A DNA stretch of 64,000 nt. It comes from Malachius bipustulatus. Lineage: Eukaryota > Arthropoda > Insecta > Coleoptera > Melyridae. Each line of letters begins with the position of its first letter. Within the stretch, counting starts at the first letter, position 1. Position numbers and translations under genes: made by a program. The notes under the pieces are model-generated. The model had not been told where the DNA came from and did not search any database. It saw nothing but the letters and a program-made list of their open reading frames with translations. Below, piece by piece: positions 33,970 through 45,512 of this stretch. Location of the stretch: NCBI GenBank assembly GCA_910589415.1, contig OU342638.1, forward strand, positions 32,275,579 through 32,339,578. The letters run 5' to 3'.

Positions 33970-35787
33970 AAATCAATCAAATTGTTTGTTTTGGTTGTGG
34001 GTTGCATTAACTCTGGGCAGACAAAAATAATCCCCTGATACATCACGGCATCAGTTTAAATCAAAAATTTCAAGATTTTTTAGGAAAAATTAACACAAAA
34101 GTAACCAGATCTTTCTCAGCTTACTGTCTTCATTAAAATTGAGTAAATTGAAAATATTATTTTCTACCTAGAAGTTCAAGTACTTGTTTAATTTTTACAT
34201 TTTTTATCTCAATAAATAAAACAATGCAATGATAGTAACCTGCTAAATGGTTGAAGTTGAAAATAGGGACTAAAAATAAAAGAAAAACAACTAAATACAT
34301 ACGCATAGCTTTATTTTCCTATACACCTAAAACTAATTTTGATTGGATTAATTCAATTAATAAAAATTAATGAACGAAAAAAAAATTCACATCAATAAAT
34401 AGGTTTCAGTATGTTAACAAAACAATTTACATAAATAAAAAAAGAAAACAACAGTGAAAATGGAAAGGAGGAAACACAAAAAATTTAAACAAACAGAAAA
34501 CCTATTTACTCCTGTAAACCTTTATTTATTTACTACTTACATTACTTATTAACAAATAGAATTTATTAAAATATGATTATTTTTTTATACACTTTATTAC
34601 ACTAATAAACCCACCAATTCAGGTAATGGCAGCAAACAATGACAATTACCCTAATGAACACTTGTGGATAATATGAACAGATGCACAATGAGAGAAAAGT
34701 AATTATATACAAATACAAAAAAGTAATTCATTCAACAATAAACTACAACCTGTTCAGTTACAGTAGAGCTCAGAAATGAGATGAAATTTTTTAAATAGTC
34801 TCTTATTGAAAGACTTGCAGTAAACTGGAGCAATGACTCCTCAAACAAGGACTCACAGAACAGAGCTGTGTGAAATCTGAAAAACAGATCAGATTAGAGT
34901 TGTAAATTGTATCTAAGAATTTTCCTAGGCAACAAGGGGTACCTTCATTTAATACCCGAATTTATGTAAACGAGACAGTAACAGCTCTACTTTGATTAAC
35001 TGAACGATACAGCAGAAAAAATTAATTTACAGGGTCTTGTAAAAAAAAAAGAGCTTGGTGGTGGTTTTAATTGGCTAAAAAATCCCTTCAAGCAGCGGCT
35101 ATCACTAATTTTTTGACAAGTAGAAGGAAACTTTTTCCAATAATCAAACCAGACGAGTTTCATTAACCTTACAGCTGTCAATTTCAAGTCTCGGATACGA
35201 CAATCAACTTATGTCAATCAATTTTTTATAATAGTCATGTAGAGGAGTTATTGGATGTTATTATGTGATGTGCCCCAACACCAGATTTAATTTCTGTACA
35301 AATTATCACAGCTCGATTGTAAACAAAATAATAAAAAAAATCAGGATTACAAAATGACGCCTATAGACGTGAAATTATTTTTATTGAACCCATTCTTGTC
35401 TCTTCCGAGCACTCAATTCGTGATTGAAATCAATAAATTTTCAAGTAGTCATTACCATTGTATTTAAAATGGTCCACTAGACCTTCAATCTCTTATCAAC
35501 TTATAATACTTCATTACAAAACACAGGTTTCCATACAATCTACAATAATAAAATATTTCAATATCATTATAGGCGAATGTTGCAACACGGCAAATTTAAA
35601 AAATAAAATAAAAATAAAACCCAGATCTAAATACTCGTAAAAGCAAGACTAAAACGACATCTCCTGAATTAATCTTACCGATCGACCCGGAGAGCGATTC
35701 TTTCAAACTATTAAACCAACAAATTTCATCAGGAACAAAAGAATCGCTCCCCGATCGACTCTCCTTCAAACAGTCAGTCGGTAAATG
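33970..35787. other. Intergenic and PPP1R15 3' untranslated region
   Basis: A+T-rich sequence. The part nearest 35787 must include the 3' UTR of the reverse-strand PPP1R15 gene; where it ends is not clear. The reverse frame 34996-35187 has no recognisable domain. Confidence 0.4.
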
Positions 35788-38700
35788 TCAACACCCGGCG
35801 ATCTCGCCGTCGGTTCTCGTACTGAACCTCTCCTCGTACACCTTCCGCCTGTGCCCGGCCTCCAGGACGGGTTTCAGAGTCGCCTCTATGCAGCAGACCT
35901 TCCGCTGGAAACGCATACGGTCGCGGGCGTGCTGCTCCCAGGGCCCCCGACGGGCCGCTTGGTACGCGTACGACCATTTGATCATCGGGTGGACTTCGCA
36001 GAGGATCGAATCTGCCGCAAAACGAACCTGGAATATGAAAATTGAATTGAATTTTTTTTATATATAAAAAAAGGTAAATGCGGTTACAGTAGAATCACAG
36101 ATTCAGTAGACTATGTGTGGTATTTTTTTGCACAAATCTGCCTGAAGAAAATGAAACAAAACACGAAGATGACAAGATAACTAGAACTTTTTGACGAGAT
36201 TTATTTTTTAAGAAATTCTTAGAAATGATAATAATTGTCATTAGTGGCATTACAATACAAGCCCCCTCATTCAGATAATGGACGTTATGGGTAAGGTCGT
36301 CCTAATGTTACAGTTCACAATGTCATTCTATAGAAGTCACCTGTCATGGTGAATAAAGAGCACTAGTTCATGCATAGAAGTCAGTACAGTTTGGGACGTT
36401 ATAGAAAGAATAGAAAGCAGTGAGATAAATAGCCAAGAGAGAAGGCAGTACCAGTTGTGTTTAAATTAAGAGAGGAGTTTAAAAAGAAGAAGCAGAAAAA
36501 GAAAACCCAGAAGAAGAGAAAGAAGAAGAAAAAAGAAGAAGTAAGATGGTATTTTATTTGGAGATTATTGTAATGTAAATAGAGATTGAAATAATTGTTA
36601 TAAACTATTGTTAAAGTTGATTGAGATAAACAAAGTGAATTAGGGTTAAAAATTATAACAGCAAGTTTAGAAAGCAGTAAAGTTAAGTGCATAAAAGATC
36701 ATTTTGTAGGACATAAAATTTTCCAACACCAATACTGTTGAAACGATTATTTAATCTTCCATAGTAACTAAGAGGTTATCATCACCAAATATAAAAATAA
36801 ATAAAAAATAAAAACCAAATACGACACCCTGTATGCATTGTTATTCACAAGTCCAATCTAATAATAATAAGCCCCTGAAATTTATTTTTAATTTTATCAT
36901 ATTGGTAAATCCTCTTCCTCCTGTCTGATACTGTTTCACTTTGGTATGTCTACCATGATAAAAATAAAAAATAAAACAATTTACTTGAAACCATAAACAA
37001 TAAACAGTTCAATAAAACATGACAAATCTTGATAAACATTCCCATTTCCTCCTTTTATCTAATCAAAACTGCATTTTTTCGTGTTCAGCAGAACAATAAT
37101 TATTGTTTTCAAAGTGAAGCAATTTACTTGAGGCTTCAGTATACCTTTTAACTGCTCTGATAAGAAGGCGGTTTTTCATGTTTTCACATTGTTTTAGTTA
37201 AAGAGAGGAAAGTTACAAGACATTAGGGGTCAAGCAATCTTATACTGAATTGATGGAAGGTTACTACTGCAAAGCTAAACAACATAACTGCCTGCCATAT
37301 TTGTTTATTTAAACACCAGCAGTACCAGCACTAAATAGTTCATTTCTGCTGTAATATACTCACTTGTGTTGCATCATTCTAATTATCTTTATCTGTTCTC
37401 AATTTTTATTGCTCTTTCTGAATACAATTTAAAATGCTAAAATAAACATTTCATTCTTGCATTTATTTATTTATTGCTATAAGGCAATTTTTTATCAAGT
37501 TCGAAACTAATCACTTTATAGTTATTTTTCTGAAAAGTATGCAATAAACAAGTTTTTGAAGAAAATAAGTTTGTGGTGTTGATGAAATCATTCACCATCA
37601 CCAGTGATTTTTCCTTGCCATTAACTGACAAATAACAAAAGAAAAGAAACTTTCATTTAGTCTAGAGCAAGTCGTATACGTATAATTCTGTTGGTACTTG
37701 GACTTAGTCCCTATTTATTATTTATAAGTGTCGTAAGCGGCCAGTACATACTCACAAGCAAAAGAAAAAGAAACCTTACACTTTAGTACTTTACACAGTA
37801 TCAGGGTAGATTTTTGTAAATAAATGACATTGAAAATAAGAAAACAATAATTATTAAAATAAAGGAAAATCTGTATCAATTATTTCTAACCAATAGAGGA
37901 CGTAAGTGCCAAAACTTTTACTACGCTGGACTAAATTTCACTTCAGTGACTGTCACAAAAAAGACTTATCTTACACAAGCAAAATTTCATCCAAATTCAA
38001 TAGAAGATGTAATAATTTTCCGGTTACTTGAAGCATAAATTATTAAAGCGTCGTAAGCTTCGAGAGTACCACTCACAAGAAAATAGGGCCATCTCACAAT
38101 TATTGAAGATTTTCTTTTCACAAAACCACCCTAAGCTAAGCAAAAACGTCGTATCTGACATTTTCCTAAAAATTGAGTCGTATCTACAAGAGAAATCAGA
38201 TATTTCTACGTCTTTTGTTTTGATTCAAGCAAACATGTCCTATCAGCAATTTCATTTTTAAGCAATTCAAATCGCCCAGGAAATTTGACACAAACTACAG
38301 AAATGTGGTTTGTTTAAAAAAATGTCGTAACTGCAGTAACTGCACTTTTTTTTAAGATATACAATTAATTTTTCTGAGTAACGTTTACGCAAGAAAATAC
38401 ACAATAATACCTTAAAAAATTGCTGTAAGCATTTATCACATGATGTCATAAATACCCCAACCAAATCAACAATTTTGTAGATACGACGTTCTTGCTTAGA
38501 ACGTCTTGCATAGAAATGTTAAATGAAAATAAGAACACAATCATCCATTTTATATAGCACCCAGTTTATTGTGATGAATTTGTCAATATTAAAATTAAAA
38601 AAAAAAAAAAAATGAAACCCTGGAAGCCATTAACTCTTTCTTATCAACAAATGGCGTAAGCGCCAACGTTAAAAAAAATCAAAGACATTTTTGTCTGAAC

Positions 38701-41700
38701 ACGAATAAGGAATAACATTAAATATTAAGAAAACAAGGAGGATATGATATAATGATGCTTACGACGCCGGATATTTTACTTTACAGGCTGACATTTTCTT
38801 GTAACTGATACTGTTTTTATAGTCAACATAAGCGAATTGCTTACAGCATTGTTTCATCTAGAAAAGAGTGTGTATGATTTTGTGGTTATTTGGATTTGGA
38901 GCTTACATCCTTCCCTTCATTATAAATGTCGTAAGCTTCGAGAGTACCTTGATAAGCAAATAAGGTCGTTTTTATCTTTTATACTATTACTGAGTAGAGA
39001 CTTCTATGGCAGAAACGTTTATTAGATCAATTAAAAAGAAAAAAGTTTTTTTTAAGAACTTGTTTTCTTCTTTATAACTTGGGACATACAAAAGACAGTT
39101 TTATAAAAAAAAAAGGAACATCATGAATCGATGGCGTAAGTGGCAAAATTTCAATAAATTAAATTTTTTTCAAGAAAACAAGAGTATATGTATTATGATG
39201 GTTACGCCGAATGTTTTACTTTACTGACATGTATAATAGAACAAACGTCTTGAAAAAAGGAAAGAGTGTTTTTTTTCTGCTTTCTATAACTTGGCATGTA
39301 CAAAAACCCGATTTATATAAATGGCGTAAGTGCCAAAAATTTAATAAATATCCACAACGATCTTATACAGACTTGATCATTAGCAATAGCAGCATTTTTT
39401 CGTTCATAAATGGCGTAAGTGATAGAACTTAAATATCTTCGCAACGTTAAGAAGTTGCCATGATAAGAAAAAATTAAAACTTACAAGAAAACAGAGTATA
39501 CTAAATGTGAGGCTTACGCCGGATAATTTACTTCACTAACTTTCAAGAATGGTATAAAAAAAAACAATATTGCTTATCGTCAAATCCGTATCATTTAGTT
39601 GTAACTTGGAACTTACGTCTTGCATTATAAATGTTGTAAGCTTCAAGAGTTATCTAACAGACTTCCGACTTGACAAAAAATAGGGACGTTTTATGTTATT
39701 ACTGTGTAAATGGCGTAACTAGTAAAACTTTTTATTATTCTTTGTAAGATGTGGACAAAAAATTGAATTTTAAGTATCTGACCTGCCGCTATGATGCTTA
39801 CGTCGGATAATTTACTTATCCGACTGAAAAGAACGACATATTTTAAAACTAAAATTGCTCACAGTCAATTTTATAGCATTTTTTCACTTAAAGTAAGTCG
39901 TATCAGTAATTTGCAGCTTACGTCTTACATTACGACAGTCATAAGCTCCCAGAATGTGGCGTAAAAAAGATAAGGTAAAACGTCTTCCCTTCTGTTTTTT
40001 TTATTATTTTCAACAGGCTGGACATATTTTAAACTTTCTCTACTTTCGGCGGGGTGGGTTAGGGGTTAAGAGAGGGAAAAAAAAGACGAGAGGAACAACA
40101 AGGAGAAACCGGTACTGGCAGAGAGAGCAGGAAGTCGACTCAAAGAAGATTAAAGCTGATTTGATTGATCAAACTCTAAGAAATGTGTCCGGATACTGGT
40201 TCCAAAAAATTACCATATAAAAGAACGAAGGTAGGTCATATGAGTATAAGCATAAAGCACATAAAGTGCAATTAGCCTGTTAGGTGGGGTCGGAGCATTC
40301 CTCCATCGCCCATAACAGTTGTCATGATGGTAGTGCCCGAAACTCCAACATAGAGAGCTTCCACATCCAACAGCAGAGCCAGCCAGAGTACCAGAACAAG
40401 CACAGACACGTGTTTCGCTCTATTGGAGCTCATCAGTGTGCTGCATCTGGAGTATCCGGAAGGATGTTGTCGGATGAATGGGAGTTGGGGCCAACCTTAA
40501 GCCAGCAATTAACACGGATCTCCGTGTGGTGTAAAAAAGAGCGACATCTAGCGGTCAGTCTAAAGAACTAACCGTGAGTTCACTCTAAGTTTGTTGCAGT
40601 TTCAGGCGCCAACAATGGCAGGCGATTGACAATCATGAATAAGAGAAAAATTAAAAGAAGTCTTAGCTGACCTGAACGATCTCTTATACTGAAAAAACTG
40701 CTTACCCTCTTTTTTGGTATCCCGGGCGAACTCCCCGAACTGCTCCCGACATTCCCGTCGACGACGTCGTCCCCGAAATCGTTCTCGCTCATCGTCCCTT
40801 CATCGTCGCTGTCGTCTTCAGTCTCACTCTCCCCAACTAAATCGAAATCTTCCGAGCAATCGTCGCAATCGTCCGCATCACCGAAAACCACAAAGCTGTC
40901 CTCGCTCTCCGAGATCGAGGGGATTCGAAGCCTCGCCCTGGGTAAATCCAGCTCGTCGAGGGCACCCAAAAAGGGACAACCGGGAGGCTCGTCCGAATCA
41001 GACTCATCTGAATCGGATGACTCGTCGTCACTATCGTCGTCATCTGGTTTCGGAGCCCCGTTGATGTAGCATAAATTGATGGATGCTAACGTGGAGGAGG
41101 CGGGGTGGTCGATTGAGTCGTGGAGCTCGGACGAGTCAGGGAGAGGGTTGGCGAAATTTGTCGAGTGGTCTATGACTAGTAGAGGGTCTTCGATATCTGC
41201 ATTCGTATCTAGAATGGGATAATTTGTGTAATTAGTTGATGAGTTTTAGGTGTTTTTAAGAATTATTTTACCTGCTAGTTGGTCTTGTTCCCAGTCTATG
41301 GTGTTTTCGGTTTCAAGGGTTTCCAGGATCATCGCTTCCATGATTATCTGCTTGTTTGTGTTGTTCTTGGACTGTTTCGTGTCTTTTCCGATGTTTTTGC
41401 ACCGTTTTCCCGGTGTTTTTTTGCCGTTTTGCGTCATTTTTCTTCCCCTGGTGAGACACCTTTTTCTTGAACTGGTGGTGGTCGTTTCGGGAGATGTTTC
41501 GGTAATTTGAATTTCAGGAATTAGATTAACATTGCGGGGCAAGGAACAACTAGAATTTGTGGTAGGGGTAGATTTTGTGACGTTTTGGGGGACCACGAGA
41601 GGCTCAGACTCAATTTTTATCACATCTTCGCCATTTTTCTCGCATATTCTACCCGAATGATCATTTTGACAATCTTGGGGTTCCCTTTGGCGGCCCACGC

Positions 41701-42318
41701 CATGGCAACTTCCGGTTCCGGCCATGTGATCTTCTTCTTTTTTAATGTTTACAAGTTCTTTATGTTTATTCTGCGCCGCAGCGGAAAAATTAGGGGTGTT
41801 GTTTATATTTTTAGGGGTCTGATTGTAGTTGGCGAGTAATTTCTCGGTCGAGATGTCGTTTCTCCCGTTCTGGATGTAGAAATTCGGGTTCTCGAAGTGC
41901 TTCTCGGGCAAAATAATGGGAAACCCGGACGGGAGCACGTGCAGGCTGCGCGTACCGTGCATGAATTCTTTGCTCTTGATCGGATCGGGCGCCATGTTTG
42001 GACTTCTCCTTATGGTCACTAAATTCCTATGGATGCTCCAAATGTCGCACATTTTAAGCAAAATTATCCGACACAACAAATCCACTGACCTCTGACGGTG
42101 TTATTATGTCGAAAGTTCGCTCCTCTGACTCTGTGCAAATGTAAACCTCGCATCAAATGCAAATGCCAACAAGGGTACGGAATGACGCTGCTCGTTTTAT
42201 CGACTTTATCCACTTTATTCAACGTCGTAGCGTAGAAATCCACTTTGAACACTTTGGAAGACACTTTGAATAAACTATCGATAAGATTGATTTCACTAGA
42301 CAACACTGAATTAGCCAT
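35788..42318 (-). CDS. PPP1R15: PPP1R15-type (GADD34/CReP) regulatory subunit of the eIF2alpha phosphatase
   Basis: The product recruits PP1 to dephosphorylate eIF2alpha and ends the integrated stress response (family knowledge). Exons on the reverse strand: 42318-42090, 42018-41272, 41208-40706 and 36027-35788. Introns are 71, 63 and 4678 nt, phases 1, 1 and 0. The total is 572 residues. The last junction reads KKR then VRFAADSI, creating the RVxF-type PP1 docking motif. It is followed by QAARRGPWEQHARDRMRF, the hallmark C-terminal core that contacts PP1, actin and eIF2alpha. Upstream is a long disordered acidic region with SISESEDSFVVFGD and DDDDSDDESSDSDESDSDE. The start is less certain. 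Exon 1 (MANSVLSSEIN, good Kozak context) joins exon 2 through donor GTCAGT and acceptor AATTTAG; alternatively translation starts at 42052 (MCDIWSIHRN) without that intron. The third intron carries array J and a hammerhead ribozyme. Confidence 0.85.
36028..37680 (-). other. PPP1R15 intron 3, 3' part
   Basis: A+T-rich with a purine-rich AAGAAG run near 36480-36545. The reverse frame 36399-36692 reads through the polypyrimidine complement of this run and is not a gene. Nothing else is recognised. Confidence 0.45.
37690..39960. repeat. Tandem/inverted array J inside PPP1R15 intron 3
   Basis: Diverged copies of AAATGGCGTAAGTGCCAAAA (near 38650, 39128, 39318, 39406 and 39708) alternate with AATGTCGTAAGCTTCGAGAG (38036, 38921, 39625) and with inverse ATGATGCTTACGCCGGATAA forms (38750, 39195, 39505, 39790). 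The unit therefore carries GGCGTAAG and its complement CTTACGCC in alternation. The copies are too degenerate to define a single period; full cycles are roughly 350-650 bp. Open frames here are artefacts. Confidence 0.75.
40266..40570 (-). mobile_element. GC-rich island carrying the ribozyme, probable retroelement end
   Basis: A sharply bounded GC-rich segment of about 300 bp within an A+T-rich intron, non-coding on both strands, containing the hammerhead ribozyme at its centre. In other animals such ribozymes sit in the repeats of Penelope-like elements or in retrozymes; no reverse transcriptase is present here, so a solo terminal repeat or retrozyme-like unit is the best guess. No target duplication was identified. 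Confidence 0.45.
40391..40450 (-). ncRNA. Hammerhead ribozyme (type I, short stem III)
   Basis: Read on the reverse strand. Stem I 5' strand is CCAGA, an internal loop, then GCACA. The core CTGATGA follows (40436-40430). Stem II is GCTC, loop CAATA, GAGC. Then comes GAAA (40416-40413). Stem III is a minimal self-complementary ACACGTGT that shares its first A with GAAA. C17 at 40405 is the cleavage base. Stem I 3' strand is TGTGC, an internal loop, TCTGG. Every conserved core base is present and both stem I segments pair perfectly. Cleavage is predicted between 40405 and 40404. The tiny stem III matches hammerheads of Penelope-like elements and retrozymes, which often act as dimers. It is in the sense orientation of PPP1R15, about 260 nt into intron 3. 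Confidence 0.9.
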
Positions 42319-42530
42319 TTTCAACGATATTTCACTGCGATTATTCTAACTCATTGGGCCATTTTGTTGAAATTGAAATGAATGAATTTATTTCGCTGCT
42401 CTGCGTTCTTGTTTCGCTACAACGAGTGGTGGGGGCTGCGCTATGTTGCCAGCTGTAATAAAATTTCCCTGTTTTGTTTAATTAGTATTATTATTGTGCT
42501 ATTGTGCACGAATGTTTTGGTTGGTACGAG
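42319..42530. promoter_or_regulatory. Putative PPP1R15 promoter region
   Basis: The sequence immediately 5' of the reverse-strand gene. It is bounded by array K. It contains short GC-richer stretches but no TATA box at a convincing position. Confidence 0.35.
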
Positions 42531-42534
42531 ATGA

Positions 42535-44680
42535 AGTCAGATAAGAACATCCAGAGATTTTTGGCATTATGATCAACACTAGCAAATCATTCTTTAGCAA
42601 CAACAACTGTCAAACTTAACATTTTTTATGAATTCCAACATCACCAAAGTAGGTTTAAGAAAGAATTGATTGTTATATTTTTTTATTAGTTCTTGTATTA
42701 GCCAAAACAAAAAGACATATACGCATTAGCACTTATACAACTTTTTCAACTGTCAAATTCGATATTTTTTGAAATATAAATAAAAGTATAACATCATTTA
42801 AAAAAAATAATTTCGAAAAATGTAGCCAGACGATTATTTCTGATAGGATGCATCATTATATTCAGAGATTTTTGACATAACCAACACTGTCAAGTCATTT
42901 TTTAATAACTGTCAAATTTGACATTTTTTATGAATTCTCACATCGCCAAAGTAGGTTAAGAAAGAATTGATTTTTACATGTTCATTAGTTCTTGTATAAG
43001 CCAAAACAAAATGACATAATATGCGCATTAGGACTTAGGTATACAACTTTTTAACTGTCAAATTCGACATTTTTTGAAGTAAAAATAAAAGTATAACATC
43101 ATTTAAAAAAAATAATTTCGAAAAATGTAGCCAGACGATTACTTCTGATAGGATGCATCATTATATTCAGAGATTTTTGACATAACCAACACTGTCAAGT
43201 AATTTTATAATAGTGTTAACTGTCAAATTTGACATTTTTCATAAATTCTTTTACCATCAAAGTTGGTTGAGGTTTTGTTATTAGTTCTTCTATTTTAGAA
43301 AATGTCGAAAAGAGTCATCAGAAATTTTTTTGAGACACGATCCAACGAATCCAGCGATTTTTTGACAAATTGACTGTTATTGAAAACTGGCTTGATAGTG
43401 TTGATCATAATGACATATTTTACAAATTCTCATATCGCCTAAGTAGGTTAAGGGAAAATTAATTTTTTATTAGTTCCTGCATAAGCCAAAGCAAAATGGC
43501 ATGCGCATGAGTACTCATGTGACTTTTATAATTATTGTCAAATTCAATTTTTTTTATAAAATAATACAATATGGCATCATTGTAAAGTTACGAAAAAGTC
43601 GCCAGAAAATGTTTTGTGACACGATGAGTCACATATCCAGAGATTTTCGACATCACCATTAACGCTATCAAGCTATCTTTTCAATAACTGTCAAAATTGA
43701 CATTTTTTTATAAATTCTGATCAAAGTTGGTTAAGGCAAAAACGATTTTCTTATTAGTTCTTGTACAAGTCGAAGCAAAATGACATGCTCGTGAGTACTC
43801 ATGTGACTTTTCTTACTGTCAAATTCGATTTTTTTGTGATAAAATAACAAAATGTGACATCATTTTAATAAATTTAAAAACGGGTTACAAGAAAATGTTT
43901 CGAGTGTCAAGCCATTTCTCAATATTTTATTGTCAAATTTGACATTTTTTATAAATTCTCATAAAAGTTAGTTGAGGAAATTAATTCTTGTGCAAGTCAA
44001 AGCAAAGCGACATGCGCATGAGCACCCATATGTGACTTTTCTTACTGTCAAATTCATTTTTTTGTGATTAAAATAACAAAATATGTCATAATTTCAATAA
44101 ATTTCTAAAAGAGTCACCAGAAAATGTTTTGCGACACAATGAGCCACATATCCAGAGATTTTTGACATCCTGATCAACACTGTCAAGCCATTTTTCAATA
44201 ACTGTAAAATTTGACATTTGCTATAAAATTTCATCAAAGTTGGTTGAGGGAAAAATGATTTTCTAATTACCTAGTTTTTGTACAAGCCAAAGCAAAATGA
44301 CATGTGCATGAGGACTCATGTGACTTTTCTTACTGTCAAATTCGATTTTTTTGTGATAAAATAACAAAATAAGATTATTTAATTAAATTTCCAAAAGAGT
44401 TACAAGAAAATGTTTTTCTACACAATGAGCTACATAACCAGAGATTTTTGACATTTTTTGTAAATTCTCATCAAAGCTGGTTGAGGAAAAAATGATTTTC
44501 TTATTAGGTAGTCGCAAAAGCAAAATGACATGCTCATGAGCACTCACGTGACTTTTCTTACTGTCAAATTAATTCTTTTTTTTTATAAAATAACAAAATA
44601 TGCCATAATTTTAATAAATTTCGAAAAAAGTCACCAGAAAATGTTTCGTGACACGATCCAGAGTGAGGAGAGTGAAAATC
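42535..44680 (+). repeat. Tandem array K (about 290-310 bp period, about 8 copies)
   Basis: Units start near CCAGAGATTTTTGACAT (42552, 42863, 43169, about 43350, 43638, 44152 and 44439, with a partial near 43900). Each includes AACACTGTCAAGCCATTTTT, AATAACTGTCAAATTTGACA, TTCTCATCAAAGTTGGTTGA, AAGCAAAATGACATGCGCAT and a TTACTGTCAAATTCGA block. TGTCAAATTTGACA is a perfect 14-bp palindrome. The copies become more degenerate toward the right end. Confidence 0.9.
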
Positions 44681-45512
44681 TAATCCAACTAATACCCATG
44701 CTGACAACCGTAAGAAAATAAATTAAAATAAGGAGGCCACACGATAACAGAACGTTCAGATTTAAATTTGATTACTTTCTCATGTAACGAGACATCCTGG
44801 CAACAGTGTAACGGTTCAAAGTGCTATGACGTCGCATTAATCCTCGAAGCGTGCGACGCTTGCGTAGAAGTTGAGGGCTGTTGTCACGTCATAGGTATAC
44901 TTATACAATGATAATTATCTGGGAATTTGAAAAGCAAGGTAATGAAAATAACATTGCACAAACTTGCTTAATTAACTCGCAAGAGTATTTGCAATAATGT
45001 ACCTGTAACTACTCACTTTCACTACTACTATTATTGTTTTGAAAATTCCCTTTTTAAATGTAAAATATTTTGATGAAATAAAATTTATCACAACGTGGCA
45101 ACATCAATTTTTGAGAATCACCAGCATAAATCACTTACAAGAAGCGTGATTCATTTGAACTATGAATAATAAATAATAACGATTCTCGAGTATGTTCGTC
45201 ACGGTTCCAGGGACGTTCGATCCGCTTCGGCTTCAACGACCTCCTCGCAGCTCTGCGCTCCTGATCGAAAAGTTAGTTAACCGGTCTACTCGTCAGAATG
45301 TGACGAACAGAATGAAAATGGACAATTATTTCGTTACCGCGCGCGCGCATTATTTGAATTTGAAAATTTGAACACTGTAATAATCTAGATGGCCTTGTTA
45401 ATAAATCGAAAATTGTCGTTTGTCAGTTCAGTAAACAATAATAAATTTGACAGTTCTCTCTATCAATCAAGCTGATAAACCTCGCATCGTTTGAAGAAGC
45501 AGAAAAATAATA
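44681..45512 (+). other. Upstream region of astacin 1
   Basis: Mostly A+T-rich, with GC-richer patches at about 44810-44900 and 45190-45350 (including a run of CGCGCG). No open frame is supported. It probably holds the astacin 1 promoter. Confidence 0.4.

Noticed and set aside
34996..35187. 63-codon reverse frame as a gene
   Set aside because: No domain, no splice partner and no signal peptide; lies in the likely 3' UTR region of PPP1R15.
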